Shown here: positions 48,969 through 60,073 of the stretch, piece after piece
Layout of the letters: each line of letters opens with the position of its first letter
How positions within the stretch are numbered: position 1 is the first letter of the stretch
The notes under the pieces: generated by a model
The model's input: the letters and a program-made list of their open reading frames with translations, nothing else
Told to the model about the DNA's origin: nothing
Database searches by the model: none
Made by a program: the position numbers and the translations under genes
Assembly (NCBI GenBank): GCA_019095985.1
Contig: CM032659.1
Coordinates: 3,005,679 to 3,069,678 of the forward strand
DNA: 64,000 nucleotides
Source of the DNA: Streblospio benedicti
Taxonomy: Eukaryota > Annelida > Polychaeta > Spionida > Spionidae
Reading direction: 5' to 3'

Positions 48969-51900
48969 ATGTCTAACTTCTTAGCCGCCACCAGAACCGG
49001 GGACCTGAGCAGCGTACGCACCCTGCTGGAGGCTGACCAGTCCCTGCTACAGACCACAGATGGTAAAAATATGACTGGTTTACACCAGGCTGCATTGAAT
49101 GGTCATGAGCAAGTCGTGGATTATCTCCTCAGCCAGAAGGCAGAAGTTAATGTGCCTGGTTATAAAGGTCGCAATGTGTTGATGCATGCTGCAAAATGCG
49201 AAAAAGATAATACATCGGTGATAGAAAAGGTAATAAAAGCCGGGTGCAATGTCAATGATCGCAGTGATCATGAGGAAAAGACAACGGCATTGAGTCTTGC
49301 GTGTATTTATGGCCACGTGAACAATGTCAGGGCGCTCCTCCGTGCAGGGGCAGACGTGAATCCTGAGGACGATAAACAGCCAATACACCACACAGTCAAG
49401 CACAAGTCGCCTGAATATATCACTCTGCTGCTCAATGCAGGGGCAAATGTGAATGCTCTGACCGAACTTAATGAATCGCCCATCATGAGAGCCGTAAAAG
49501 GAAACAAACATGCAAACATTCGCTGCCTCATCAAACGAGGAGGGAATGTCAACTTGTGTAACAATGATGGAGACTCCGCTCTCCACATCGCAGTTATGGA
49601 GAAGTTTGACGAATGTGTTGAGGAGCTTCTTAAATCAGGATGTGACAGAAATATCAAGAACAAAAAGGGAAAGAGGGCCAAGGATATAGCCAAAGAGACC
49701 AAGCAAGGCAAGATCATCGCCCTCATAAAAAACACCAAGGGACTTCCTGCTCTCCATCAGGCGTTCCTTGAAAATAAGGAGGAAGAAGCTCGAAAGCTCC
49801 TGGAATCAGGTCATTCCCCAAATGAACAGGACCACCTGAGACGGTCGGCATTGTATGTTGTATGTGCTGAATCTAAAGTTGCGTTTGTGAAGTTGCTACT
49901 AGAATACAAGGCAGATCCTAATCTCTTTGATGAGGAGATGAATTGCCCCTTGCACGTGAGCTGCTCAGAAGGTAGAGCTTTTATTAAATCCTATTGTAGA
50001 TATTTAAAGTCATAAAGTCATATGGGTGTTAGATGATAGCAAGATTTAACCAAACTCTTAGTCAACAGACCAAATACTGTGACACTATATTGTTTTTCAA
50101 TAATTGGATGAAAAATGTTCATTAGAGGGGTGGTGGGATGTTGCAGCCAGCTGTCAGCCATTGATCATTCAAAGAATGCAAAATGCACACACGGCAGGGA
50201 CATAAGTCTAGAATGACCATTATAACACTCTATCTGTGACACCCCCTTAAATCCTGCATTGTGATTGGCTTAGAGCCAAATCAGCCAGTCACATATTTCT
50301 CCATAGAGACTGGGCAATAGTGCCCTCTAAGAGTGGGTCACACCTTCGGCATCTATTCAAATAAGTAAATCAATATATAGACAAAACCGGGTGAGTTGTT
50401 AACATTGATTATTTTATTGGGCAAGTTCTTGGGGCGTATCACGGGCTCGCCGTGATACGCCCCAAGAACTTGCCCAATAAAATAATCAATGTTAACTCAC
50501 CCGTTTTTGTATTTATCAGTCTTTTCTAAACAATTACAATACTGTTTCAAAATAAACTGGCATATTTTCAACGCGTTTAACAACATAATTTACTAATAAA
50601 TTACAAAATGCAATAATGTAGGAATACACTGCATAATCATAACAAAACACGGCGCAGTCAATTTCTCAGACATATAGACGCCTAAGGTTGGACTTCTGCA
50701 ATACAATTACGTCAGCCGTATGACTGCTACGCACGCTGTTCTGTGCAATCACTTTGATGTTCATTGATTTTGGAGGTTTTCCTAGAAGTAGTAGGTGTGC
50801 TAGATTTATGAACATATTTGAAGTGGGGCAAAAGTAGTTCGGTTGACAACTAACCATATACGGAATCCGTATATGGACAGTCCTGATGCAACATGTTTTT
50901 ACACGGCAGTTCTGGAGGTCGATAGCGACCAAAAATACATGCAAAAGACTGATAAATAACTATATTAGCCATCTGTACACTCCCTTAATGTATTGGTCGT
51001 TCACAAAATTTTCGGTATACAAGAAAAACGGAGTTTACTCATTTCTGAATCCTACCACAGTAATAATGTATAGTTATCCAGAATCTATGTTTTTCAACCT
51101 ATATGTGGACACACAATACGAATATCCGACTATTATGATACCTTTGTTATTTACATGTTTATTTTTATTACGGGAATTTATCTTGTCAACTTTACTGCAG
51201 AAAAAATGAGTATTCGATTTCTTTACGTTTCTGACGTTATTTTCATTAATTATGAATGCAGGATTTTTTAAGGAGCATAAGTTGTTTTGGTCTTGAGTCA
51301 AGAAACTCATCACCAGTTAAACCATGTTATTTTGTTCTCATTGCTCATTAAGGCTTCAATAATTCTATTTAATGTTTATAAAAGTATATAGCATGGAATG
51401 ATTGGCTATAATCGGCGGTAATCAAATTTAAAATTTCGTTTGAATTATATCAGAAATGCAGCGCTCCCTAGCTAGACTAGAATCACGCGTGCTGTGCAAA
51501 ACTTAAACAAAAGACGCCATGATGTTTGGTAAGATATTGTCAATTCAGGAATATTTTCTCCTTGCCTACAGTTGTAAGGAAGCTTTTGTTACTTAGTTTG
51601 TAGGGACATATTAGATTGTGGAATATAGTTTTAGCAGGAATAGCAATGGACGCTGCTTGATGGACATGAAAAGCAAAAATACAATATTTCTGGTATACCG
51701 AAATATGTGAACGGCCAGTATGCCAATGCTAAGTCACTGTGTACGTTGGATTTTCTGCAAAATTTTCGTGGAAAGCGTAGATTATTGAGACAAGAAAAAA
51801 AGTGCTTACTGTTTACAAACATGAAATAACAGAATGTTTTCAATCTTTTCGCAATAAAACTTCCAGTTCTGTAATATGCGTACATATGATTCTGTTTGTA

Positions 51901-54900
51901 CATGAGATTTAAAAATTCTATATGCAATCACATGACATGAAATAGTGCGTCTGACATAATTTCTAGCGTTTCTTGTACTACACAGAGATACGCAAGACGT
52001 TTAATAATATCAATGACAAGAGACTTTTGCTATGCGCTGAACTAGATTAATGCCATGCTATTTTCGTGAGCCTTTTCATCAAATATCATGTGTTAATGAG
52101 GGTTTATCGTGTTATAATGAATATATGTCATGATTTGTCGGTCACCATGTATGAATGCATGCCCTCATGTAGTGAATATTGCCCTCGCAAGCTCGGGCAA
52201 TATTCACTACATTTGGACCTCCAAACCATGACATATTTCTTCATTATTCTGACAATAGCGTTTATCAATACTTTAACTTAATCTTATCAATGTGTAGGGT
52301 CCCAGGACATCGTGAAGGCCTTGCGTGATGTAGCTGACGTGAACCTCCCAAACAAGGACGGCATGACCGGGCTGATGCTGGCCAGTACCCGGGGCATCTT
52401 TCTGTGGTCAAGCTGCTGTGTCAACATTCAGGCCTGGACCTGCAGTGCAGGGATGATGAGGGCAATAATGCTCTACATCATGCAGCTAAGGGAGGATTTT
52501 TGGAGGTAGCTCAAATCGGGTAGAACATGTTGTAAACCCTACATATTTTATCTAAAAATGTAGTTTTACTAACGGTCAAAGATGCTACATAAGTGTGCTT
52601 GATGTAATCTTATATGGTAATGTGTTGAACTGCCAATATTTGCAGTTCCACAATCCACAACTCAATTTATCATGTCCCACGTAGAACATGAAAACATCAA
52701 ACAATTTTAGGGTAGGGGAGGGATTGTGCTGTGACAATCGTACCATATTTGTTCCATTTTTTAACTCCTGCGCCATAATAAATGGTAGCCCACTAAGACA
52801 TAAGCCTGTACAAGCGTTTAAATTTTATTTCATCATCCATCTCATCAAAAGAAATGTCTGCACTTCCAAGTAAAACTCTCGCGCAAGGGTTTGATTATAA
52901 ACTATGGGGTGTAGGCAATATATTTTTAATGTTATTGTTGTACATTTTTTGTATTAAGAGCTATATATGTTTGTGAAGGTGTGTGAGTACCTGAAGAACT
53001 TGCCGGGTGCACCGGACTTGGACAGCAGGAACAACGCCAACGAGTCTCCGCTGGTGGTGGCGGCAAAGGCCGGGCAGGGAAAAGTGGTCAAGGCCTTTCT
53101 CAAGAACAGGTCAGTAGGGCTGAGCACATGGTTCCCAGCAGTACCGGGAGGTCGGGAAAAAACGGGAATTTTAGATTCGACACGGGAGCACGGGACAATG
53201 GCGAGGATTTTGTTGATTTGGGCAATAACCGGGAAATCATCTGGAATTTTCAGTTGTTTTCGAAACATTTATAACTTCCTGTCAAAAATCGAAATATTTA
53301 CATCTAGTTCCGCCATATTACCTGTAAAATATCACCACTTTGCCCGCTATAACGCAGTCAGCAAACAAGTACAAAACCGAATATGCCAAACAAAATGTGC
53401 GGCGCATTACTTTGGTAACAAAAGCGGGTTAAGGCGGGCCGTCGTGTTAGTGATTTGAATGCGCCAATCGAATGTTGTTGGCCGTTTCCGTGATTGACAG
53501 GTGAGACAATATGGCGGATATGAAACAATTTTAAACTTTTGTTGCTATTTTTCATTAATCACATCATTATTTATAGGTGTTAGTGTTTTATAATCAGTGA
53601 CTACTCCTCTGTGCGTGAATGGGGCAGTAGTATTGTTGTACATGCAGGAATTTCTGAGGTAAAGCGCATTTTCTACATGCCAAGTGCTGTTTCAAATCTA
53701 TGGGTTGGGGGTTGGGGGGAGAGGCGAGAGGAGGGATACCCCCGTCTTGCAAGGGCTGTTCGGGTGGATTGCCCCCCCCCCTCGCCAAAAAAAAATATCT
53801 TAATATGCGATATGCATTTTTTCTGCAATCTAGTGTATAATTTACAGCAAAATTGGGTACTTGAAAGACTTAAAATAGATCCTTTTACTAACCAAATACA
53901 TACATGTATAGCATGTATAGCAATAATCTGCAGGTCGGGGTCAGATATTTATACGACTGTGTACCGAAGACGCATAATTGTGGTTCGTTGAAACCAAGTT
54001 AATTACACTTTTATGTACATTTTTACTATCCATTGACCATTCTAAACACAGAACAGTGTTATAGAATAGTCTTATTTAAGTATAAGTTAAAAATATATAT
54101 TAAACGGGAAAATACTGAAATTTTGTCGTGTGTGTTACATATGGTATGTTCTGATTACCCAAATTTTTCCTCCCCAAAATTTTAAGGGCCAAACAAAAAC
54201 TGGCCCCATTTTGTATTACCCATGGGGGAGTTGGCCCCATTGAGAAAAATCCTAGAATCAACACTGTAAGCGGATGTGATTTTTCATAAACTAGGTAGAC
54301 AGTTGATTAGCGTGGGTTTATTTTTCACTCATGGTGACTGCCATTTGTTACCCTTGATTGTGATGCATCCGTATCAGATATCAATTAAGCTCATGTGATA
54401 TTTCAATTTGATTCCAAAGTTTATTTTTGTTTATTTTTGTGTAAAAAACCATTACATAAAATGCATATCAAATGATGAAAATAAAACAGTGTGACAAATT
54501 AAATTTATTTATTATCTATTTTTGCTATATTTTTGGGTCGATTTGATTACAATATACTTCAGAATGCCATTTAATGTGATAGAAAAAAAAATAAATTGAC
54601 CTGGAATTTGATGAAAAAAACTTGAAAATACCTTGAAATGACCTAGAATTCAACTTTCACCAATTGCTGGGAACCCTGTGTGCAGTAACCTCCTTAGCCA
54701 CAAAGTAGTCAAGCATTAAATTCATTTTTGATAGTGTATTGATGCAAGTATACAAGTGCATGCACTGACCACCATTATTAATACTGAAAGTCTGGACTGG
54801 CCAGTAGTTACCATCAAGAACATGTAATGTACACTTTTTTGTTTTTAATATTGTTATTGTATCACAAATATAAAATATACAATTATACAATTTGCTCTGG

Positions 54901-56754
54901 TGAACCTTCTAGATGGAAATCTCATTCCTTCACCAATAAATGATTTGTTCAATCACATAAATGTTTTATTTTTATGCGTAAATTAAAAAAGCGGTTAAAG
55001 AAAAGAAGGGAGAAGATTGGCCGAAGATATACAGATTATTGGCTTTTAAAATCATCTAATATTACATTCCAAATAGAAATAAATGTGTCGTAGTCATTAT
55101 TAATGAGGGAGAGTGCCTTGAGGTCAACTAATTTTTGTTCAATAAATTCTTATAATGGAGGAACGATATCTCATTCTCATTAATTTTCATATCATAAATG
55201 TACTTTTTGCAAAATGAATAAAAGTGTTCAAGCAGTCTAAAGTTAGCTCATCATTAAAGTTTGGTATACGAAATATAATATCACATATATGTAACTGGTA
55301 AAAATGATGCTCAATTGTGTCTGGTTCGTTGCAGTGGTTACAATTACTGTATTCTCCTTTCTTCCATATCGATAGTAGGCTATAACATGCAATGAATCTG
55401 TTGATTATCTTATATTGGAAGCTTTGGAGATTCATATCAGAAGTAATTTGGTAGGGAGTTTTATAGATTACCTTCCAATCAAACATGTGTTCAAGATAAA
55501 GAGATTCTCATTTATGAACTGCAGTGTGAGTTTGGGTTTTCAGTGAAATGAAATAAAGGTAGAAATCTTCAGAACAATGATTTAATTGCGTTGCCAAATT
55601 TAACAAAGATGTAAACTCTTTTGCTATTGTTGAAGAGATTATTTTCATCAATCAATTACTATCCAGGACTTTGGTATAGCATTAAATGAGTTCTACAGCA
55701 TTTTTTCAATTACTAGACCAGTTCAGTGCTGTAGATCTTGTCTGGATACAATAGTATACGGCGAAAGGTCTCGGGTTCAATCCACGACATCACCATTATT
55801 ATATAAGACGACACATGTTCAGTTAGGCTTTATTGTAGGTTGATACATAACGGAACTCACTCAATCAAGCTGGCTCCACACTATTTATATCTAGACTGTG
55901 CCGTTTGGTGTCGTATGGTCAGGATACGGAGATCAGCAGAGATTGGATCGATTCCGTACCCTGGCAATAGTATAGTCATTAGTGATTATATCTTTTATAT
56001 GGAAAATGTTATTCTATGTACTATGTACGTGGCAGTAGGTCTCATTTTACGTATAATTGTCTTTCCCTACCACATTTGATTTCTGATGTATAAAATGTAA
56101 AATTTTATTGCACAAATTCCTTCAACATGACAGCCTGGTTAGGGTCTGAGTAATGTATAAAAGTTATTCTATGTACTATGTACGTGGCAGTAGGTCTCAT
56201 TTTACGTACAATTGTCTTCTCCTATCACATTTGATTTCTAATATATAAAGTGTAAAATTTTATTGCACAAACTTTTCATTTTATAAATTAGAAATCAAAT
56301 GTGGTAGGGAAAGACAATTATATGTAAAAGGATCTTTTATGTGGGAAATGTTATTAGTTTCCCCATGTTTTAAAATGTATAGGTGCATTGTTTATGTTCA
56401 TAAATTCATTATTCCATAAGTATTTGTTGGCTATTTCAATGGAGGAACTAGGTTCATTACAATAAACATTAGTCCATAAACATAGAATTAGCTTACAGAC
56501 AATTGCTAATGCTAAATATATAGATAGCATTAAGTTTAAAGGGTTGTTTTATGGAGAGAAGGTGCAATGTTTTACAGTGCTTGATTTACTCTTTCAGGAT
56601 GAAAACCAATCTGAACCTGGAGCAATCCATCAGGAGCGTGAATATGGAATTCGGATTCTTTCCTGCTGACGTCCTTGAAAAAGTATTCAAATACAGCAAT
56701 GAAGAGAAGTTGGTGGAACTCGTGCTCCAAATGAAGGACAAACTGAACCTGTGA
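48969..56754 (+). CDS. Ankyrin-repeat protein ANK2, paralogue of ANK1, one-base break in exon 2
   Basis: Exons 48969-49971, 52298-52505, 52979-53109 and 56598-56754 match ANK1 exon for exon with the same phases. The start MSNFLAATRTGDLSSVRTLL mirrors ANK1. Exon 1 carries about nine ankyrin repeats, exons 2-3 more, and exon 4 the tail EKLVELVLQMKDKLNL. Exon 2 is 208 bases against 209 in ANK1: the G run after ACCC (about 52390) is one base short, so the frame leaves the ankyrin reading (HL.VVKLLCQH) after ASTRG. With the base restored the product would be 499 residues. Introns are much longer than in ANK1 (2326, 473 and 3488 bases against 949, 201 and 849) because of inserted elements. The intron 2 acceptor is a weak GAAG. 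A second terminal exon lies at 59917. Either a recent pseudogene or a homopolymer sequencing error. Confidence 0.75.
50384..50508. repeat. Near-perfect hairpin, arms of about 60 bp
   Basis: 50401-50444 is exactly inverted around a GCTCG loop (…GTATCACGG GCTCG CCGTGATAC…). The outer arms match with one three-base indel. Confidence 0.9.
52119..52240. repeat. Hairpin with perfect 18-bp inner stem
   Basis: ATGTAGTGAATATTGCCC at 52167 is inverted at 52195-52212 around TCGCAAGCTC. Outer arms (AATATATGTCATG / CATGACATATTTC) pair imperfectly. Confidence 0.85.
53125..54680. mobile_element. hAT-like non-autonomous element in ANK2 intron 3
   Basis: CACATGGTTCCCAGCA and TGCTGGGAACCCTGTG are 16-bp inverted ends with one mismatch. 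The CA...TG termini and TTCCCAGC motif suit hAT elements. It starts 15 bases after the exon 3 donor and is absent from ANK1. No 8-bp target duplication is clear and no transposase frame remains. A G-rich stretch with GCGAGAGGAGGG lies inside near 53720. Confidence 0.6.
55020..55495 (-). mobile_element. LINE ORF2 C-terminal relic
   Basis: The minus strand reads MNLQSFQYKIINRFIACYSL then CNHCNEPDTIEHHFYQLHIC, and further down YIYDMKINENEISFLHYKNL: the zinc-knuckle C-terminus of LINE ORF2. A shorter copy of its 5' part recurs near 58712 because the tandem duplication starts inside it. Confidence 0.75.
55740..55975 (+). repeat. tRNA-like SINE segment, possibly dimeric
   Basis: Two pol III B-box-like words follow tRNA-like leaders: GGGTTCAATCC at 55779 and GGATCGATTCC near 55944, the latter after TATGGTCAGGATACGG, which recalls tRNA-Glu. 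The pair is repeated at 59050-59285 in the second tandem unit. Confidence 0.45.
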
Positions 56755-57578
56755 CGTGCCGACCCAGAGGACTGGTACAAGCTGTCAATGCTGCATTGTG
56801 AATTTAAAAATGAATTCTTCTTGTCAACAGCAATTGTATGATGAACTATTATGTCCAATATGTTCAATATGTGGTTGAAATACATGTATGGACATGTTTT
56901 TTTTTTCTGTTTTTATATGCTAGTATATTGTATGCTAATTCCTTAATCAATGTAATTATAAATGCTGTCTGTTACCATTATACAGGACATGTTGTCACGT
57001 GTGTCATACTGTATGTATCAATATGTGATTTGTTTTTGGATTTAAATGTTGATAAGGAAGCTATTTTTCTCCCATCATGGTCTAAACAATGTCTATTTTA
57101 GTAACTGATGCTCCTTTCCCATAAGGAATTTTTGTGATGATGATGATTATGGAAAGTGCCACACTATAGGGCACCAGATTCTCCTTCATTATCTTTTTGT
57201 TCACATAAATTTGAAGTGCATGTAAATTCTGCTTGTTTCTATATTTCATTTTTATTTTTACTCTTTCACTACTCCATGCATATGCATGCACAGTGTACAT
57301 GTACATTTTGTTACATTGCTGTATTTTTTTTTTTATTTTCTTAAGCACTGCGTAATGTGTTCACAATTTTGAGCATACAAAGTGGACAAAGTAGACAAAA
57401 AACGATTTTTACTGTAGGAAACGGAAATTAAAGTTAATCAAAAAATTCTTTTTTTTCTTGTGATTTTTATACGAAAAGAATCCCAAATTTCCCCTGTGAT
57501 TGAGATTATTGAAACTGCACACAGTTGCTGACTGGTTGTTTAATCTACACCCAGCACCTGACCGTTACACACAATAGC

Positions 57579-57677
57579 AATACTCATTTTCTACTGTAAT
57601 TATACAATGGTCTGGACCATTCTGTTACACATACAAATCAATGCGTCATTGTATAATTACAGTAGAAAATAAGTATT
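57579..57677. repeat. Inverted repeat with 31-bp arms
   Basis: AATACTCATTTTCTACTGTA (left, continuing) is inverted at 57647-57677 with one mismatch; the spacer is 37 bases. It is missing as a pair from the second tandem unit. Confidence 0.8.
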
Positions 57678-57811
57678 TTTGCTGGTGTATAAGAAATATC
57701 ATGGGTAAATCTTTAGATTTCAAAAATATAATTTCTATCTTCAGACACGTCAAGTATTTAAAAAAAAATCTGTTTCTTTCCACAACTGAACACCTGTCAT
57801 TTGGTTCATTT

Positions 57812-58021
57812 TCAAAGTACATTAGAACCTTCTATTAAGACCACCCATGATACTGATCTCAAACTGTCTTGTTGAAGAGGAGGTCTCATTTTGGAGGTCC
57901 TATGTAAAAGGCGATCTAATAGGGATCTCTTTGTAAAAGCCTTTATAGGACCACAATTAATGGTCTTATTACAGAGATGGTCGCACTATACAAGCGGACT
58001 TAATAGGGAGTTCTACTGTAT
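57812..58021. mobile_element. MITE-like repeat, GACCACC family, TAGAACYTYC ends
   Basis: It starts ACATTAGAACCTTCTATTAA and ends in the inverse, GAGTTCTACTGTA. Internal words GGTCTTATTACAGAGATGGT. The counterpart in unit 2 is at 60950-61135. Confidence 0.65.
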
Positions 58022-59916
58022 ACATGTCCTTTATCATTAAAATGAGAGCATCCATACAAAATGCATTCTAAGTGGTGACAAACGTTGACCTCCGAGAAAA
58101 GCAGCTTGTCACATTCGTAAATACGCTCTAAAAATCGCCCATTAAAGAAATTTCCGGTATTGTTGACATTGAGGCTCTTGATCAAGGTCATTCTAGGCTC
58201 CAGACGACTTTTAACACGATTCCCTGTCGGCTCAGGTCATGACGTGTAAATATTATGACACTGTCCCGATGGAAACAGTCACAGTCGGCAATCGTCACTT
58301 TCCTGTGTGGTGATTGACTCAAACGATTTTGTTTTTACCACAAAAGATGCTGTTAATTGAACTGTGTTTCGTGTAGCCTAGCCTTGAACCTGTCATTGTA
58401 TTTATCTGGAGCTTTTATGTGTTTTCACGGGCAATCCAACATGGATCAATCAATATATCAATATATACCACGGTTTGCCAACATGGTTACAGTAGAACCT
58501 TCAATTACGAACACCTCTATAAAAGGCGCCACTAATAAGACCATTTGCGCAGTCCCAACCCTTCAGGAGGAGACATACATCCACAAACCTCCATAATGGG
58601 ATCACCTCTCTATTGCTACCACGTGAGGCCAGTCCACAGGTCATTTTATCAGATGTTTACTTGAGCTGCCCCACTTTTTTCTCTTTTTTTACGATTGGTT
58701 TAAACATCTGAATTTTGATTATCTTATAGGGAAGCTTTAGATTCATTCAGAAAAATTTTGGGTAGGGGAGTTTTTATGATTACCTTCCAATCAAACATGT
58801 GTTCAAGATAAAGAGATTCTCATTTATGAACTGCAGTGTGAGTTTGGGTTTTCAGTGAAATGAAATAAAGGTGGTGAAATCTTCAGAACAATGATTTAAT
58901 TGCGTTGCCAAATTTAACAAAGATGTAGACTCTTTTTTGCTATTGTTGAAGAGATTATTTTCATCAATCAATTATTATCCAGGACTTTGGTATAGCATTA
59001 AATGAGTTCTACAGCATTTTTGCAATTACTAGACCAGTTCAGTGCTGTAGATCTTGTCTGGATACAATAGTATAAGGCGAAAGGTCTCGGGTTCAATCCA
59101 CGACATCACCATTATTATATAAGGCGACACATGTTCAGTTAGGCTTTATTGTAGGTTGATACATATCGGAACTCACTCAATCAAGCTGGCTCCACACTAT
59201 TCATATCTAGACTGTGCCGTTTGGTGTCGTATGGTCAGGATACGGAGATCAGCAGAGATTGGATCGATTCCGTACCCTGGCAATAGTATAGTCATTAGTG
59301 ATTATATCTTTTATATGGAAAATGTTATTCTATGTACTATGTACGTGGCAGTAGGTCTCATTTTTTACATAATTGTCTCTTTCTCCCTACCACATTTGAT
59401 TTCTGATGTATAAATGTAAAATTTTATTGCACAAATTCCTTCAACATGACAGCCTGGTTAGGGTCTGAGTAATGTATAAAAGTTATTCTATGTACTATGT
59501 ACGTGGCAGTAGGTCTCATTTTACGTATAATTGTCTTTCCCTACCACATTTGATTTCTAATATATAAAATTTAAAATTTTGTTGCACAAACCTTTCATTT
59601 TATATAATAGAAATCAAATGTGGTAGGGAAAGACAATCATATGTAAAAGGATCTTTTATGTGGGAAATGTTATTAGTTTCCACATGTTTTAAAATGTATA
59701 GGTGCATTGTTTATGTTCATAAATTCATTATTCCAGAAGTATTTGTTGGCTACTTCAATGGAGGAACTAGGTTCACTACAATAAACATTAGTCCATAAAC
59801 ATAGAATTTCCGTACAGACAATTGCTAATGCTATAGATATAGATAACATTAAGTTTAAAGGGTTGTTTTATGGAGAGAAGGTGCAATGTTTTACAGTGTT
59901 TGGTTTACTCTTTCAG

Positions 59917-60073
59917 GATGAAAACCAACCTGAACCTGGAGCAATCCATTAGGAGCGTGAATATGGAATTCGGATTCTTTCCCGCTGACGTCCTTGAAAA
60001 AGTATTCAAATACAGCAATGAAGAGAAGCTGGTGGAACTCGTGCTCCAAATGAAGGACAAACTTAACTTGTGA
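59917..60073 (+). CDS. Second, duplicated terminal exon of ANK2
   Basis: This lies in the second unit of a 3.2-kb tandem duplication. It has the same CTTTCAG acceptor and TGA stop as the exon at 56598-56754. The two 157-base exons differ at six positions, all synonymous, so the encoded tail is identical. It could serve as an alternative last exon, since acceptor and phase are kept. The next unit boundary lies about 1.7 kb downstream. Confidence 0.7.

Larger units (their letters stand above)
50224..52241. mobile_element. 2.0-kb hairpin-rich insertion in ANK2 intron 1, 6-bp target-site duplication
   Basis: ANK1 intron 1 runs from GTCTACAATGACC directly to CTGACAATAGCG. In ANK2 the same junction is split by 2018 bases flanked by CATTAT at 50218-50223 and 52242-52247. 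Inside are hairpins at 50384-50508 and 52119-52240 and an inverted pair at 50511-50957 (ATTTATCAGTCTTTT). No transposase or RT is seen; the class is unknown. Confidence 0.75.

Noticed and set aside
49080-49738. Long minus-strand frames across ANK2 exon 1 (also 14078-14422 in ANK1)
   Set aside because: Shadows of the ankyrin coding strand with no independent motif; the paralogue frames follow from the sense sequence.
50666-50944. Minus-strand open frame in the 2.0-kb insertion as a transposase
   Set aside because: 92 codons without any recognised motif; it overlaps a palindrome and an inverted repeat.
53611-53991. Open frame in the hAT-like element
   Set aside because: Low complexity, with no transposase motif (no BED finger or dimerisation signature).
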